Shown here: positions 14,051 through 14,634 of the stretch, in pieces | Layout: each line of letters opens with the position of its first letter | How positions within the stretch are numbered: the first letter of the stretch is position 1 | Assembly: GCA_035512595.1 (NCBI GenBank) | Contig: DATKDU010000086.1 | Coordinates: 1-14,634, forward strand | Direction of reading: 5' to 3' | DNA from: DATKDU01 sp035512595 | GTDB taxonomy: Bacteria > Planctomycetota > Planctomycetia > Pirellulales > Pirellulaceae | Length of the DNA: 14,634 nucleotides | Notes under the pieces: model-generated | What the model was told of the DNA's origin: nothing | Databases searched by the model: none | Seen by the model: the letters and a program-made list of their open reading frames with translations, nothing else | Translations under genes and position numbers: made by a program

Positions 14051-14634
14051 TCAATCTTTGTTCGGAGGGTGACTGCTGGGATTGAGACTGCGCCAGAGCC
14101 AAGCCCCCGCCAGTCGCACGAGGAAGAAGCCGCCCAGCAGGGGCCAGTACAGCGAGTACAGTGCGCCGAGAAATCCGCACAGGATGATGGTGGCCCAGAG
14201 CCGGTCTAACATCATTTGGTTCGGCGGAGGCGGAATCTCCCCCAGCCAGATGCCGATTTCCACGCAGGCGAGCAAGGCGAACAGGGCACCCCAGATCGAA
14301 AGGAGGCGATGGAACCAGATTACAAGGCTTGCCTTCGGGGTTTGCGTTTCGATGATTGCAAAGTCCTTTGGCGCAGCATTGTTGCGCTGGCGCAACTTCC
14401 GCCGCTGGTCGCGGCCCTGATAGCGAAATAATCCGAGGCAGAACACGCCCAATCCGGCAACGACCGTCAGCACTCCGACGATCGTGACTCCGGTCTTGCC
14501 CGCCACCAGGTTGATACCCGTAAACGTCGCGTAGAACAGGCCGACGCAGCCCAGGCTGATGATCAGTTGGACCAGGCGTGAATGGCGATTTAGCCGATGT
14601 ATTCGGAGAAAGATCCGATCCAGCCGGCGAACGA
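14051..14634 (-). CDS. Integral membrane protein, partial (runs off right edge)
   Basis: The frame stays open to the window edge, so the true start is probably beyond it; at least 194 codons are visible. Reading upstream from GTG14506 adds a basic segment (RRLDRIFLRIHRLNRHSR) followed by a hydrophobic stretch (LVQLIISLGCVGLFYATF) that makes a natural first membrane helix. Further helices are at VTIVGVLTVVAGLGVFCLGL, IWFHRLLSIWGALFALLACV and RLWATIILCGFLGALYSLYW, with a short hydrophobic run near the end. That gives about four or five membrane segments and a charged loop (RYQGRDQRRKLRQRN). I recognise no family and no catalytic motif. It converges with the ATP-grasp gene, 35 bases apart. Confidence 0.7.
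   Translation of the reverse strand, partial: VRRLDRIFLRIHRLNRHSRLVQLIISLGCVGLFYATFTGINLVAGKTGVTIVGVLTVVAGLGVFCLGLFRYQGRDQRRKLRQRNNAAPKDFAIIETQTPKASLVIWFHRLLSIWGALFALLACVEIGIWLGEIPPPPNQMMLDRLWATIILCGFLGALYSLYWPLLGGFFLVRLAGAWLWRSLNPSSHPPNKD

Overview
The window looks like chromosomal DNA from a GC-rich planctomycete of the Pirellulales type. The main reasons are a secreted DUF1549/DUF1553 protein with a CAQCH motif (a family greatly expanded in Planctomycetes), a PNPase with a Gly/Arg-rich tail, and long intergenic regions full of palindromes and short-period repeats. The genus cannot be fixed from the sequence alone. No rRNA, tRNA, CRISPR array, insertion sequence or phage gene was seen.

Layout, left to right: a gene-free edge with a short heptamer repeat (1-484); a SUKH/SMI1-KNR4 protein (+); a convergent secreted DUF1549/DUF1553 protein (-); a repeat-rich divergent intergenic region; asparagine synthetase asnB (+); a probable DUF4303 protein (+); ADP-glucose pyrophosphorylase glgC (+); an unrecognised Cys-pair protein (+); a large hairpin between convergent genes; the rpsO-pnp pair (-), with two facing palindromes between its genes; a repeat-dense divergent region; a zinc metallopeptidase (+); a VapBC-like toxin-antitoxin pair on the opposite strand; a Ddl-like ATP-grasp ligase (+); and a membrane protein (-) that runs off the right edge.

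The housekeeping part is ordinary: asnB for nitrogen metabolism, glgC for glycogen, and rpsO-pnp for translation and RNA decay. The accessory part is more interesting. The HExxH metallopeptidase and the stand-alone ATP-grasp ligase are co-oriented and could be a make-and-cut peptide or amide-bond system. A small TA module sits between them in opposite orientation, and its PIN toxin appears broken near the C-terminus by a frameshifting deletion. SUKH and DUF4303 proteins, both of types found as immunity proteins in polymorphic toxin loci, occur here without any visible toxin.

The intergenic DNA is the other notable layer. It holds unrelated heptamer repeats at three sites, a 9-bp-period palindrome cluster acting as a candidate terminator, a REPIN-like palindrome doublet, and a leader with two crossing inverted repeats just upstream of the metallopeptidase.
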